A stretch of 64,000 nucleotides of DNA from Stentor roeselii (lineage: Eukaryota; Ciliophora; Heterotrichea; Heterotrichida; Stentoridae), in assembly GCA_006503475.1 (NCBI GenBank), contig RSEH01000167.1, positions 1 to 64,000 on the forward strand, in the 5' to 3' direction. The notes under the pieces are model-generated. The model had not been told where the DNA came from. It searched no databases and saw only the letters and a list, made by a program, of their open reading frames with translations. Within the stretch, counting starts at the first letter, position 1, and each line of letters opens with the position of its first letter. Positions 32,401 through 41,387 of the stretch are shown here, piece by piece. The position numbers and the translations under genes were made by a program.

Positions 32401-32736
32401 GCATCGACTGGGAGTGTGAAAGTTTTGGTTCTCTGTGCTTCGCATTTTCTTTAGAACTTCGATGTCCGTTGGAAGAATCGGCAGGGAAATCGAGGTTGGA
32501 GTTTTTTTGTCTTGTAAGTGAGAAATGTCTCGAGTTAATCGGTTTACTTGTTGTTTTTCTGAGGATTTTTTTATGTCTAGAGTTAAAATCTGACGAAGGT
32601 CTTTCACTTTTAGAGTTACTTCACTGCTGGACAGTCTTAAAAGTGTCCCTTTGAATTGCTTGCGTTTTGGGACTTCATGTTTTTCAGCTTCGATTAGATC
32701 TTTCAGTTGTTTTCTTAGTTTAGTATTTTTGTTCAT
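29467..32736 (-). CDS. Large coiled-coil protein, unrecognised
   Basis: 1,089 aa, starting at an ATG within CATATAAATG. A basic N-terminus is followed by a folded-looking helical segment (about 140-210), a coiled coil (about 215-310), an acidic and Ser/Lys-rich middle with a basic patch (KSKKPKKKTKILKKTESK, about 490-510) and a second short coiled coil. The C-terminal 370 residues (about 700-1080) look globular and helical, with little low complexity. I recognise no family. A structural or ciliary role is possible but only a guess from the coiled coils. Gene density and continuous codon use support it as a real gene. Confidence 0.75.
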   Translation of the reverse strand: MNKNTKLRKQLKDLIEAEKHEVPKRKQFKGTLLRLSSSEVTLKVKDLRQILTLDIKKSSEKQQVNRLTRDISHLQDKKTPTSISLPILPTDIEVLKKMRSTENQNFHTPSRCKRENCLDSAFLTIKKFNDGETSDNIDKILMGNPTGRQDIKELCTWFSSMLEVHQESDIDTLMLIYEACSKEIIRQVAVQCIERGELLQILFNYMPEVYKRKIEELNKDIERIKMKQFKEVEGLKERVRRGMKEIAEKNFLLKKVLEVGQKEKEKMMSEFNKLKFRYNEFVRKYNDEEKIWKNKHINLLVKLRDSFSNKQNLTVSNSRSLLESPEKALQFDANSIINQEIMEYEAHLVKAETQAEVIIETAEEIDTDKLLEEFESKFEENVKKHEESEIHLELNLENPPFDEKFQELPETQETFIQVAEKETLTCPSSEFFMIQVVFTENIIQSKPVLSLQSLKGDSIDISPDDFFKSEKKSEYSEYEPKKLEIPTKSKKPKKKTKILKKTESKPSKKEAELQILVDNLKQQLLEKKEALSELTFNSKMNSFNFQTENFRLNLGKALLKNSSNVTPNLSTPRETQFLSPTAFLSQEISPRDSVLQLSEIGRDLDDNSQNIEINLIPPGCDVYSWKAGFSTGFEKGKKEGFKEGELLGVEEKEFEVHSETKSEIAEEPENKTFTHSTSIRTELFRKKVREVTRIMQFSFTRPGTHKKQHPVYSLMSKFMVKSKESIISLCSLSRKIVNKMIHTTYMNCLNKLRNGDLIENLVEQVYDDFYQKYGLKAVCEKRFVEFVSSLFAYTSFRRVSVFLKFLGCGGKAQLKSYSKFSFMFYLSALSAMINSKVGVMIAFDEIADKQMFPALRGVECVKEKLEWIVGSHRVSFINNEVQNHVESDLKGVNPTGLIELELVLELIVDAYEEYQQMVEAGLIVICNAFAFDRPVGNFEFFVILRWVSPESLEFSDDEGKTENNKKLYVGSLMKEFENKENYALHEISSKCISFNLLKIDDVQRFCPKSEDLDKDAFLQDIRNSRQILENVANFIGENGKKFKTLNGSGFIEWMNEVENHFTIKEVYYSMVAWKILESELKRIKTEMNL

Positions 32737-32950
32737 TTATATGAGTTCTTAAGTCGTGAAGAACTTAATCCGATTCGATTTAAATAAAAAACTGTTTTCA
32801 TAGATATAAGTCAACCTGATGATTTCTCCTTTAACTAAAAAGTCTTTAAAAATATTTAAGTAATTTCAATGATTTCATTGTTAAAATTCAAATCCTCATC
32901 AATTTCAATCATTTACCTTCCATTGACCCAGCACCTTCAACATATTAAAA

Positions 32951-34351
32951 ATGGTAGAGCCTCTCTCAGACCCTCTGGCAGACCGAGCATTAAAAACTCT
33001 AGAAGCTCCTCCTCACCGAAGCCTTCCAACATCCCTTCTGTTTCCACGAGGTCCAAACAACGCTCCAGACACTTCAATTCTAAAAAACCACTTAAAAAAA
33101 GAAGGTCGTCTTCTAAAAAGTGACGTTCTGAGCATCTTCCGCTCCGCATCCGAGTTGCTTCGACAAGAAAAGAACCTTCTCGAGTTAAAATATCCCGTCA
33201 CAGTAGTCGGCGACATTCACGGACAATTCTTCGACCTTCTCAAACTTTTAGACCTTGTAGGCGAGATCTCCTCAAACAAGTATCTTTTCCTTGGAGACTA
33301 CGTCGACCGTGGCTCTTTTTCAATTGAAGTGCTGCTGGTTTTGTTCTCTTTGAAGCTGAACTACCCTCAAAACATCTTCATGATTCGAGGAAATCACGAA
33401 TGTCGCCAAATGACGACTTTTTTTAACTTTCGCGCGGAATGTCTTTACAAATATGACCTTGAAGTCTATGAAGCCGCTTGTGAGACTTTTGATGTGATGC
33501 CTTTGGCTTGCATTATAAATAAAAAGTTTTTAGCTCTTCATGGAGGGATCTCGCCGGAACTTGTTACTTTAGAAGATATTTCTAGAGTTAATCGATTTAG
33601 TGAACCCCCGCGACAAGGACTCTTCTGTGATGTGCTCTGGTCTGACCCTGTTGGAAACGACAGTGGCTCATCACCTGAGAAGTACAAAAGTAATGAAGTT
33701 CGAGGATGTAGTTACTTTTTCAACGCGACTGCCGTGAACACCTTTTTAAAACGGAACAAACTGCTTACTGTCATTCGTGCACATGAAGCACAGTTGGAAG
33801 GATATAAAATGCATACTTGGAATGGACCTGGAGAGTTTCCTGTTGTTATCACGATTTTTTCTGCACCGAATTATTGCGATGTTTATAATAATAAAGGAGC
33901 GATTATTAAGTTCGATGATAACAATTTGAATATTCAACAGTTCAACTACTCAGGACATCCTTATATCCTGCCGAATTTTATGGATCTTTTTAGTTGGAGT
34001 ATTCCTTTCGTCATTGAAAAAGTACTGGAAATCCTCTGTCAAGTCGTAAATTCTAAAGGAAGTCATCAGGCGGAACCTTCAGGAGAAAAAATCAAGGAAA
34101 TCGAGGAAAGTCTTAAAGAAAGCAAAGTAGAAATCTTTAGAAATAAAGTCAAAGCCATGAGCAAAATGATGAAAATGTTTAAAACACTTAGAGAGGATAA
34201 AGAAATCATCATGCAGCTCAAGGGTCTCTGCCCTGACAACAAAGTTCCTAAAGGACTTATCCAGCAAGGCCACAAAGCACTTGAAGGTGCGCTGGACTCA
34301 TTTACCAAGGCGAAAGAATGGGACATAATAAATGAAAAACGCCCTGAATAG
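32951..34351 (+). CDS. Calcineurin A (PP2B catalytic subunit)
   Basis: 466 aa. PPP phosphatase motifs are all present: GDIHGQ (about 86), GDYVDRG (about 114), RGNHE (about 146), HGG (about 196), RAHE and SAPNYCDVYNNKGA. The calcineurin-specific continuation LPNFMDLFSWSIPFV forms the calcineurin B-binding helix. It is followed by a basic calmodulin-binding-type segment (EIFRNKVKAMSKMMKMFKTL, compare RNKIRAIGKMARVF). A Ca2+/calmodulin-regulated Ser/Thr phosphatase is therefore expected, acting with a calcineurin B subunit not found in the window. The C-terminal tail is short, and a classic autoinhibitory helix is not obvious. Confidence 0.93.
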   Translation: MVEPLSDPLADRALKTLEAPPHRSLPTSLLFPRGPNNAPDTSILKNHLKKEGRLLKSDVLSIFRSASELLRQEKNLLELKYPVTVVGDIHGQFFDLLKLLDLVGEISSNKYLFLGDYVDRGSFSIEVLLVLFSLKLNYPQNIFMIRGNHECRQMTTFFNFRAECLYKYDLEVYEAACETFDVMPLACIINKKFLALHGGISPELVTLEDISRVNRFSEPPRQGLFCDVLWSDPVGNDSGSSPEKYKSNEVRGCSYFFNATAVNTFLKRNKLLTVIRAHEAQLEGYKMHTWNGPGEFPVVITIFSAPNYCDVYNNKGAIIKFDDNNLNIQQFNYSGHPYILPNFMDLFSWSIPFVIEKVLEILCQVVNSKGSHQAEPSGEKIKEIEESLKESKVEIFRNKVKAMSKMMKMFKTLREDKEIIMQLKGLCPDNKVPKGLIQQGHKALEGALDSFTKAKEWDIINEKRPE

Positions 34352-34421
34352 TTAGATAAGTCGTATTTCAACTAATTCTTACAGAAATTTAAAATTATTC
34401 TACTTCTCTGTCCACATATAA

Positions 34422-35081
34422 ATGTCGGAAGATCTCACAAAGCACAGACTTGCGATGATGAACATTTATTTCTTGGTCATGTGTCAACTTCTCTCTTGGC
34501 TCACTTTGATGGTCAATGTCATCTCTCTTGGAGGTGGAGACTACCAGGTCTCTTTCCGAGAAATCACTGTCACGAAGAGGTACCCAGATGATATCACCGT
34601 CGAGTTCAGAATTGGAATTCCTGAGTTCAATGAAAGGTACTGTTCAGGTAATAGAGCCAAGGTGATTGAACGAGCTTATACTTATGAAATTACTGAAGCT
34701 GAAAAAGACATGTGCATCATTGTTCCACATCTAGCAAATGCTGAATATGTTTATAAAATGTTACTTATGTTCAATTTCATGATAGTCATTTATCTCATTC
34801 TTAACATTTGGTTCACAGGGTACGCGGAACGCGTACCCAAAATATTCAACTTCGGCTCAATGCATTACTTTTACCCCTTCACTTACATCATCGGCTCAGT
34901 TCTTTACTTCATCGTATCTGAAGCCTTCACAATGAAAGGAGGCTTCGAGTTCGAGGCAGGTTTCTTTATCATGATTGGCATCTTCGTGCTTGCAATAATT
35001 TCAGCAATTTTCAACAAGGCCAAACTTCACAGAACCATTTCAGCCCTAGAGCAAAAAGAGCCTTTATTAGAAGTTAACTAA
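34422..35081 (+). CDS. Small multi-pass membrane protein, unrecognised
   Basis: 219 aa. Hydrophobic segments lie at about 12-35, 110-133, 148-168 and 178-198. A polar loop (about 38-105) after the first carries two Cys and probably faces the lumen or outside. The tail ends in an acidic EPLL-containing segment (EQKEPLLEVN), which resembles a dileucine-type sorting signal. I recognise no family. The start lies in CATATAAATG. The last 8 bp overlap the end of the convergent Sec1/Munc18 gene. Confidence 0.75.
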   Translation: MSEDLTKHRLAMMNIYFLVMCQLLSWLTLMVNVISLGGGDYQVSFREITVTKRYPDDITVEFRIGIPEFNERYCSGNRAKVIERAYTYEITEAEKDMCIIVPHLANAEYVYKMLLMFNFMIVIYLILNIWFTGYAERVPKIFNFGSMHYFYPFTYIIGSVLYFIVSEAFTMKGGFEFEAGFFIMIGIFVLAIISAIFNKAKLHRTISALEQKEPLLEVN

Positions 35082-36885
35082 AGTCTAATAAAATTTCTTC
35101 AGGTTCTATGTCATCAGGAACAGCATCTCGGTTCATTTCAATAATTTCTTGAACGAATTCAAGTGGCGAAAACACGGAACTTCCCCCGATGATGACCTGA
35201 GTTTCTTTAAAGTCATGTGAAAGTCGCAGTTCTGAGTGACAAACTCCTCCAAGGATGAAAATAATGACTCGTCGCTTGGCTTTTACCGGGTTTCCTTTTT
35301 TCCTTAAAGACTTCACTGGCGGGTCTGAGTCGCCTTGATCTGGCGGCGCTTGTCGAGAATAACGAAAACCGATGGATTCCAGCTTGTTACAAGTGGCGGC
35401 CGTTATGATATCAGCGAGTTTTAAAACTGCGTAATTGAAGATCTTTGTTATTCCAGGAATACGTTTTTTTAAGTCACTTATGTATTGCTTTGTTTGTCGT
35501 TTTTTACTTTTCTCTGAAGTCTGCAGGTTTATTCCTAGGTTTGAAAGCTTCGGCAAGTTCAGAGTAAGTCCTGGAGGCACCTCGTTGATCAAGGCTTGTC
35601 TGTCAGACTCACTGAGTTGCATTGAACAGAGAATCATCATCGCAAGTCTTAATTTTTCGTTTTTATTTTGTAAATTCTGAATCGATTGAAGAGCTTTTTG
35701 CAGAAGGTCGCTTTCTTTGTAGGTGTTCTTCTCGACATCGAAACCTGTGAGTAGTGCTTGTTCGATTTCACAAACTTCTGTGAGACCTTCACTGGTGAAG
35801 CTTTTCAGTGATGATTCGATGCAGAAGCGGTGACAGGCGAATTGACTCACTTTTTCATTGTACTCCGCCAGGCCACTGACGACTTTTGCCATGGTCTTTA
35901 AACTATGCGAGCCTTCTAAATGTTTAGCTTCTTCGACTTCTTTATTCCGAGCCCTGAAGTTATTAAGTTCCTGATTTAGGACCTGCTGAGCTTCGTCGAT
36001 TTCGAAATACCTGAGCAATGTCCACAAGTCATCGAACTCATTAATAACAGCTTCTTTCTGACTGGTAACATTTGAATTATCAAGAGAAGTGTATCGAACA
36101 ACGCCATCAGCAGCGACTTCGAACAGGTCTTTAAACAAGGCTTCGTAGTGAACATCATGAACGAAGCAGGCAGTTAAATCAAAGCTTCTATCAAGAACTA
36201 CTAAAAGAGGTCGATTTTCATTGATTTTGGCTTGGGGAACATTCCGATACAAGGCTTCCAAATGGTCCTCAACAGCCAAGGCAAGCTCCTGCGAGACAAG
36301 CGAGGAGCTCTGATAGCAGACATAAGGAAAGTCGTTTAAAACTCCACAAACAGCAGCGAGTTCCCTTGCCATATGATTCACAATTACTTTACGTTCATTT
36401 GAAGACCGAGCCATGAAGAGTGGCCCTAGAAGTCCAGGACTTTCAAGTGAAAAATGGTCAGTTCCCACTATGCGATACCCGCAATTAGCTTCTTTAAAGA
36501 CTTTTATATAAGGAAGTGCTTTACTCGTCGCTAGTTTCTTCATCTTCCCCTCTGAAAAGTGCCCGGTAAGGTAAACATGCGCCGATCGATACAAAGCGTC
36601 TTCTGAAAAGTCCTGGATCAGCGAGTCCAGTGAAGAAGACTTCGCTGAAATAAAATATAAAGAGTCTAAATGAGGCAAAGGCTTTCGCGGCTTATCGAGT
36701 GACTCAATCACTACAGCTCCTCGAGAAGTCAAATCAAAAATCCGACATGAACCGCTGAGGATGCCTAAAGACTTTCTATCAACAACTATCACGAAATTCC
36801 CAACTGCCTGGTGAGTGTCTTCAATGATTTCTTCTATGATTCGACTGCGAGTCTTGCAAAATAATGAGTTTTGAGAAATTTCCAT
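35074..36885 (-). CDS. Sec1/Munc18 (SM) family protein
   Basis: 603 aa, normal for the family. The N-terminal domain matches Munc18/Sec1 (FVIVVDRKSLGILSGSCRIF, LPHLDSLYFIS, YRSAHVYLTGHF). Later blocks include RPLLVVLDRSFDLTACFVHD and the C-terminal VIIFILGGVCHSELRL. SM proteins clasp syntaxins and help SNARE complexes assemble, and the resemblance is nearest to the plasma-membrane Sec1/Munc18 class. It shares an 8-bp 3' overlap with the membrane-protein gene at 34422 and a 28-bp, almost wholly palindromic spacer with the divergent DYRK gene. Confidence 0.88.
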   Translation of the reverse strand: MEISQNSLFCKTRSRIIEEIIEDTHQAVGNFVIVVDRKSLGILSGSCRIFDLTSRGAVVIESLDKPRKPLPHLDSLYFISAKSSSLDSLIQDFSEDALYRSAHVYLTGHFSEGKMKKLATSKALPYIKVFKEANCGYRIVGTDHFSLESPGLLGPLFMARSSNERKVIVNHMARELAAVCGVLNDFPYVCYQSSSLVSQELALAVEDHLEALYRNVPQAKINENRPLLVVLDRSFDLTACFVHDVHYEALFKDLFEVAADGVVRYTSLDNSNVTSQKEAVINEFDDLWTLLRYFEIDEAQQVLNQELNNFRARNKEVEEAKHLEGSHSLKTMAKVVSGLAEYNEKVSQFACHRFCIESSLKSFTSEGLTEVCEIEQALLTGFDVEKNTYKESDLLQKALQSIQNLQNKNEKLRLAMMILCSMQLSESDRQALINEVPPGLTLNLPKLSNLGINLQTSEKSKKRQTKQYISDLKKRIPGITKIFNYAVLKLADIITAATCNKLESIGFRYSRQAPPDQGDSDPPVKSLRKKGNPVKAKRRVIIFILGGVCHSELRLSHDFKETQVIIGGSSVFSPLEFVQEIIEMNRDAVPDDIEPEEILLDFS

Positions 36886-36907
36886 TCAGAGATTATAATC
36901 TCTGAAT
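36884..36907. promoter_or_regulatory. Perfect 24-bp palindrome in a divergent promoter
   Basis: The half-site ATTCAGAGATTA is followed immediately by its exact reverse complement. It covers most of the 28-bp spacer between the SM and DYRK start codons and overlaps two bases of the SM start codon. A symmetric binding site or a shared promoter element is inferred, not shown. Confidence 0.7.
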
Positions 36908-36913
36908 ATAATT

Positions 36914-38446
36914 ATGAAAAATCAAACTAGGTTCAATTCATGCAAGACTCTTCATAAGTTCAAACCTGTCAACTTGAACTCATTGGAAACTGAAGAGTTC
37001 CCAAGTAATGGAAAATTGCCTTTTACGCCGAAAACAGAAACTTTGGCTCAAAGAATTCCGAGACTTCCTGAAAGTAAATTTTTTCCTTCTTCGACTCGTA
37101 ATAAAAATGCCTCACTTGACAGCAACCCTTATTCAAGCACTTCGATCAACTCGACTAAGAGCAAAATTGAAAATAAAACTGTGACCAATACTCACAATTT
37201 GAGTTTGCAGAGCCAGGTTTCTAACGAAAACTTGATGAACTTCAGCCAGTTCTCTGGAAAGGATGTTTCTGGAGAAGCGACTGTCAAGTGGACTGATGTC
37301 AATTTACCTGTTAGTCCTTTGGTTGTCATTGGAAAGTTTAACGATAAACTTACAAGGTATGAACTAGCGGAAATATTAAAGTTTCCTCAGGTCTGGTGCA
37401 TTGGTTTAGAAGCAAACAAGATCAAAAGTTCCGGTAGTTCCGACAACTTCGGTTACGACGACGAAAACAACGACTACAAGGCAGTAATGCACGACCACAT
37501 CGGTTATCGTTACGAGTTATTTGAAATCCTAGGAAAAGGTAGTTTCGGTCACGTTTACCGTGTATTCGACTACAAACACAAGACCTTCTGCGCATTAAAA
37601 ATAATAAAAAACAAGAAAAGATTCAACCAGCAAGCATTAGTAGAAATCGACATTCTACGAACATTAAGAAAAAAAGACGAGTTAGGTCAACACAACGTAG
37701 TCCACATCCAATCCAGCTTTAGTTTCCGCAGTCACATCGTAATCCCTAAATAGTGCATTTGTTTCGAAATGCTAAGCATGAACCTTTACCACTTCCTCAA
37801 GTTCAACCGATTCCAAGGCCTTTCAATGAACCTGGTAAAAAGATTCGCAGTTCAAATCCTTCAAGCTTTAGTCCTTCTTCATCGAAACCGTATTATTCAC
37901 TGCGATTTAAAACCAGAGAACATCTTGTTAAAACAATCTAATCGATCTTCAATCAAAGTGATCGACTTCGGCTCTTCTTGTTTCGTAGACAAAAAGATCT
38001 ACACTTACATTCAAAGCAGATTTTACAGGGCACCTGAAGTGATTCTTGGAATGGGGTACTCTGCAAGTATTGACATGTGGAGCTTCGGGTGTATTTTAGT
38101 AGAACTTTTCACTGGGTACCCAATCTTCCCAGGTGACAGTGAAGTCCAACAACTTCTTTGCATTATGGAATATCTCGGCCTGCCCCCTGAGGACTTTCTG
38201 TCAAAAGCCACCAGAAAAAAAGTCTTCTTTGAAACTGACGGCCGGGCAAAAATCGTCCCTGACGGGAAAGGACGGATTCGCAAGCCAGGCACGAAGAGAA
38301 TTCGAGAACTTCTTAAAAACGCTGACCCAGGCTTTATAAGTCTCGTCGAGTGCTGCTTTGTCTGGGAGCCTGCTTTTCGCATCACTCCTCAACAGGCCCT
38401 TGCGAGTGAGTGGATCTTGGAAGGCACAAAGACGAAAGACGACTAA
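36914..38446 (+). CDS. DYRK-family dual-specificity kinase (one intron)
   Basis: Exons are 36914-37738 and 37754-38446; together they code 505 aa. The N-terminus is Ser/Asn-rich. A DYRK-homology-like box lies before the kinase (LTRYELAEILKFPQVWCIG, then NDYKAVMHDHIGYRYE). Kinase motifs: GKGSFGHVYRV, ALKIIKN, HCDLKPEN, DFGSS and the activation loop YTYIQSRFYRAPE, with the YxY autophosphorylation site typical of DYRKs. The layout fits class II DYRK (DYRK2/4). Without splicing, the frame stops in the middle of the kinase, so the intron is certain. The divergent partner is the SM protein gene. Confidence 0.92.
37739..37753 (+). other. 15-nt intron, phase 0
   Basis: It reads GTAATCCCTAAATAG. Removal gives SHICICFEMLSMNLYHFL, matching the conserved DYRK kinase core (…FELLSMNLY…). 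It ends in an in-frame TAG. Confidence 0.96.
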
Positions 38447-38469
38447 TGTTAAAAGATTGTTAAGGGTTC

Positions 38470-39561
38470 TTATAAAAGGATTTTCCCTCTTTCTAACTCA
38501 CTTTCTTTCACCTCTTTGTGTGGTAAAATAATAGTCCCGTTAAAGCAGAGCTCGTCTTTTACTTGAACATTTTCGCCGAAAACGCTGAGTCCCTCGATTC
38601 TGACCCATCTTCCGATTTGGCACCTCCAGCCGATGATGCTGCCTTGGATCCAGGTGTGTCCTTGGACGAGACTTCCAGATAAAATCACAGTGTTCGCAAT
38701 TCTAGAGCCACTTTCAATCCGGACGCCAGGACCGATGCAAACATTAGGCCCGACGAGACATCCTTCTTCAATGACGGCGGAAGGGTCGACGAGGACGTTG
38801 CCCATCAGCTCTTTTCCACGACTGAGGACTTCAGGACTCTTTTCACTTAAAAAGTTGAGGTAAAGTTCAAGTCCAGCTAAAAAGTCCTTCGGTTGGCCGA
38901 TGTCCATCCAGAAGCCTTTCAAGGTCAACGAGCATAGTTCTCGGTCCTTGGCCATCTGAGGAAAGATTTCACGTTCAATGGAAGTCGGCCGGTTTTCAAT
39001 GCGGTTTAAGATACTTGAGGAAAATAAGTAAAGACCTGCGTTTATTTTGTTACTGATGAATTTTTTCGGCTTTTCCACGAAGGATAAGATTTCTTGTGAG
39101 TCGTTGCTGACAACGACTCCGTATTTTGAAGGGTCTTCGACTGGCGTCACGACAAGAGTGCCTTGTTTTCCGTGGGACTTGTGGAACTCGAACATCTCTT
39201 GGAAGGGGTAGTCGCAGATGATGTCGCTGTTGAGAACGAAGAAGTAAGAAGTCTCTGAAGGGCTTGGATGAAGGATTGAACGGGCCAAGGCGATTGGACC
39301 TGCTGTGCCCAGAGGGACTGTTTCTTGGTTGCAGATTATCTTGATGTTGTATTTAGTAGACAACTTTGACTGCAGCTCGTGCATTGCTTCGGGTTGGTAG
39401 TTTATGGCGAGGATCACCTCGGTCACTCCTACTTTCACTAGCGCTGCGATTTGATGCTCGAGGATCGGCTTGTTTGCGAACTCGACACATGGCTTTGGGC
39501 ATGAAAAAGTCAAGGGTCTTAGACGGGTACCGTATCCTCCGACAAGAATGAGAGCTTTCAT
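38470..39561 (-). CDS. GMPPB: Mannose-1-phosphate guanylyltransferase (GDP-mannose pyrophosphorylase beta type)
   Basis: 363 aa, typical length. The N-terminal nucleotidyltransferase starts MKALILVGGYGTRLRPLT, with the family signature, then PKPCVEFANKPILEHQI and VLNSDIICDYP. The C-terminal part (about 255-360) has left-handed beta-helix hexapeptide repeats (VDPSAVIEEGCLVGPNVCIG). It makes GDP-mannose from mannose-1-phosphate and GTP for N-glycans and GPI anchors. Substrate assignment rests on close resemblance to GMPPB; glucose-1-phosphate enzymes are more distant. It is convergent with DYRK, 23 bp between stops. Confidence 0.92.
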   Translation of the reverse strand: MKALILVGGYGTRLRPLTFSCPKPCVEFANKPILEHQIAALVKVGVTEVILAINYQPEAMHELQSKLSTKYNIKIICNQETVPLGTAGPIALARSILHPSPSETSYFFVLNSDIICDYPFQEMFEFHKSHGKQGTLVVTPVEDPSKYGVVVSNDSQEILSFVEKPKKFISNKINAGLYLFSSSILNRIENRPTSIEREIFPQMAKDRELCSLTLKGFWMDIGQPKDFLAGLELYLNFLSEKSPEVLSRGKELMGNVLVDPSAVIEEGCLVGPNVCIGPGVRIESGSRIANTVILSGSLVQGHTWIQGSIIGWRCQIGRWVRIEGLSVFGENVQVKDELCFNGTIILPHKEVKESELERGKILL

Positions 39562-39683
39562 TTTTATTAGAGAGAGAAAAAGGGAATTTTAAGTCACATT
39601 TTTTATTGAAACTGTTTTTTGCATTTTTAGAAAGGTATTGAATTTTAGATTACTTTTTGGGTTTAATGTAAAATTTTAACTTT

Positions 39684-39760
39684 CCATTTAGTCTAACATT
39701 AATTTACCATTCAGTCTAACATTAATTTACCATTCTCTACCATTAATTTACCATTAACAT
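39684..39760. repeat. Short tandem repeat, 3.4 units of 21-23 bp
   Basis: Units begin CCATT and end TTAATTTA: 39684-39706, 39707-39729 (one base different from the first), 39730-39750 (2 bp shorter) and a partial unit 39751-39760. It ends 4 bp before the stop of the next gene. No function is evident. Confidence 0.85.
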
Positions 39761-39764
39761 CCTA

Positions 39765-41270
39765 TCACAATTCCTTCTTCTTCAGTATCGGCGAGGACAG
39801 ATACATATCAAAAAACTTCTTAGAAAAGCTTTTTCTAGCCTTAGAATTCAACTTCTTAACACTTTCCTTCTTCCCTCGTTTCGCAAGTATTCCTTTCACA
39901 AGATTCATTCCAAAATTTTTCCTTCCATAATTCAAATCAGGAGTTTTCGGCTGTTTCAAGAAGTTATCCTCAGCAAGGGTATCAACTCTAAGCCTATGAA
40001 AATCTTCCCTGTTCCCTTCACAATTGTTATTTAAAAAGTGAGTAAATTCTTCAGAGCTCACATGACTAGCGATTCCGAATTCTTTCGGAATGCCAGGGTT
40101 GCCGTCTTTTCCCTTGAAATAAGTTTTAAGGACACATTCAATGAAATCATTGTCATACTCTCTTCTTCTGAGCAGTTTCGGAAAGGACTTGATGGTAACA
40201 TTGTTTCTTCTCAATATCATTCTTTTCTGCGTATCATTACCTCTGAGCGAAGTCCTTCTTTCAGCGACTCCTGTCGACTGTTCAGGTCTGATGGTGAAAA
40301 ATCCCTTTAGCAGTTCTTTAATAAACAATTGGTCACTATTTTCAGCTTCTTTCAACTGCTGAGGCGTTTCTGACCTGCAAGTCAAGTCTTCAGTTTTGCT
40401 GAAATTTTTACTTTCTTCAATCTTTTCAACGAAACCCTCATCACAAGGAAGGTGGTTAACAGGAGTCATTCTAATAGGCGAGTCCAGATTAGAATGAATG
40501 TTTCTCAGCTGTCCTCGTCGAAAAGTATAAAGTCCAGCTGAAGACGAGAAGTTTAAAACTTTAGGAGTTTTTGACTTGCCCAGGTTTTTCGGAATAGACT
40601 TGGAAAGTGTGAGGATGTCGGATTCTTTAAGAATTGGAAACTTGAAGGTGTACTTGGCTTCAACAACAGTGCACTTCGGGACGTTCACCAGCCAGATGGA
40701 CCCAGGTTGTTCTTCGAGGTACTCGACTTCGATTTGAAGCACTCTTCTAAATGTGAAATTTTCGATGCAGTGAATGAGAATCGTTGCGATGTCTAAAACT
40801 GACTCAGTTATTATCGGGTCTGTTACTTTTCCGTCGCCGTAATGGATTTCAGCGATGAACTGACTCTGCATGTAACAAAGCTTCGCATGTAAAAATTTGT
40901 CTTTGTCTGAAAGGCTTCGGATATATGGCTGTACTAAGTCGATGTTGATGATTGATCGCTTTGAAAGGATTTCTTTTACTTTTAACTCGTTTATTAAAGA
41001 TCTTGTACCTTTTTTGTAGAAATAGCAAACTTTTTGGCTTCTTTCTTGGTGTAAACGATTGTGACTTTCGTGAGACTCGAGGAGCTTTTGGAGGTAGTAA
41101 TGGACTGAATTGATTTTAAGAGATGGCTTTTTTTTTACGTAGCCTTGTTCGTCGATTGTAAGGATTGAGTCGATTTGTTCATTTTGGATTAAAGCTGTTT
41201 CGACTAAGGGGATTCTGATTCTTTGCTGGGAAATGAACTTGAAAAAGTTTAGATAAGAAATTTCTTCCAT
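39765..41270 (-). CDS. Hypothetical protein, unrecognised
   Basis: 501 aa, ending in TGA, starting at an ATG preceded by CATAA. Residues 1-205 look globular, with alternating beta-like and helical stretches (FTFRRVLQIEVEYLEEQ, IWLVNVPKCTVVEAKYTF). The rest is basic, Ser/Lys/Arg-rich and probably disordered except for a short helical block around 385-440. I recognise no family or catalytic motif. Steady coding composition and a fit with the tight gene spacing support it as real. Confidence 0.72.
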   Translation of the reverse strand: MEEISYLNFFKFISQQRIRIPLVETALIQNEQIDSILTIDEQGYVKKKPSLKINSVHYYLQKLLESHESHNRLHQERSQKVCYFYKKGTRSLINELKVKEILSKRSIINIDLVQPYIRSLSDKDKFLHAKLCYMQSQFIAEIHYGDGKVTDPIITESVLDIATILIHCIENFTFRRVLQIEVEYLEEQPGSIWLVNVPKCTVVEAKYTFKFPILKESDILTLSKSIPKNLGKSKTPKVLNFSSSAGLYTFRRGQLRNIHSNLDSPIRMTPVNHLPCDEGFVEKIEESKNFSKTEDLTCRSETPQQLKEAENSDQLFIKELLKGFFTIRPEQSTGVAERRTSLRGNDTQKRMILRRNNVTIKSFPKLLRRREYDNDFIECVLKTYFKGKDGNPGIPKEFGIASHVSSEEFTHFLNNNCEGNREDFHRLRVDTLAEDNFLKQPKTPDLNYGRKNFGMNLVKGILAKRGKKESVKKLNSKARKSFSKKFFDMYLSSPILKKKEL

Positions 41271-41387
41271 TTATGGACTTGAGAAGGATGGAGAATGGAA
41301 TGAGTTACGAATTAATTAGAGATTTTTTTAAGTTGGAGAAAGAGTTAATGAGTCTTTTAGGATTTAATTTTTTTGAAATTTAAGAAT

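Noticed and set aside
32937-33216. Minus-strand and out-of-frame reading over the calcineurin start
   Set aside because: The calcineurin frame is conserved to its N-terminal region and takes precedence.
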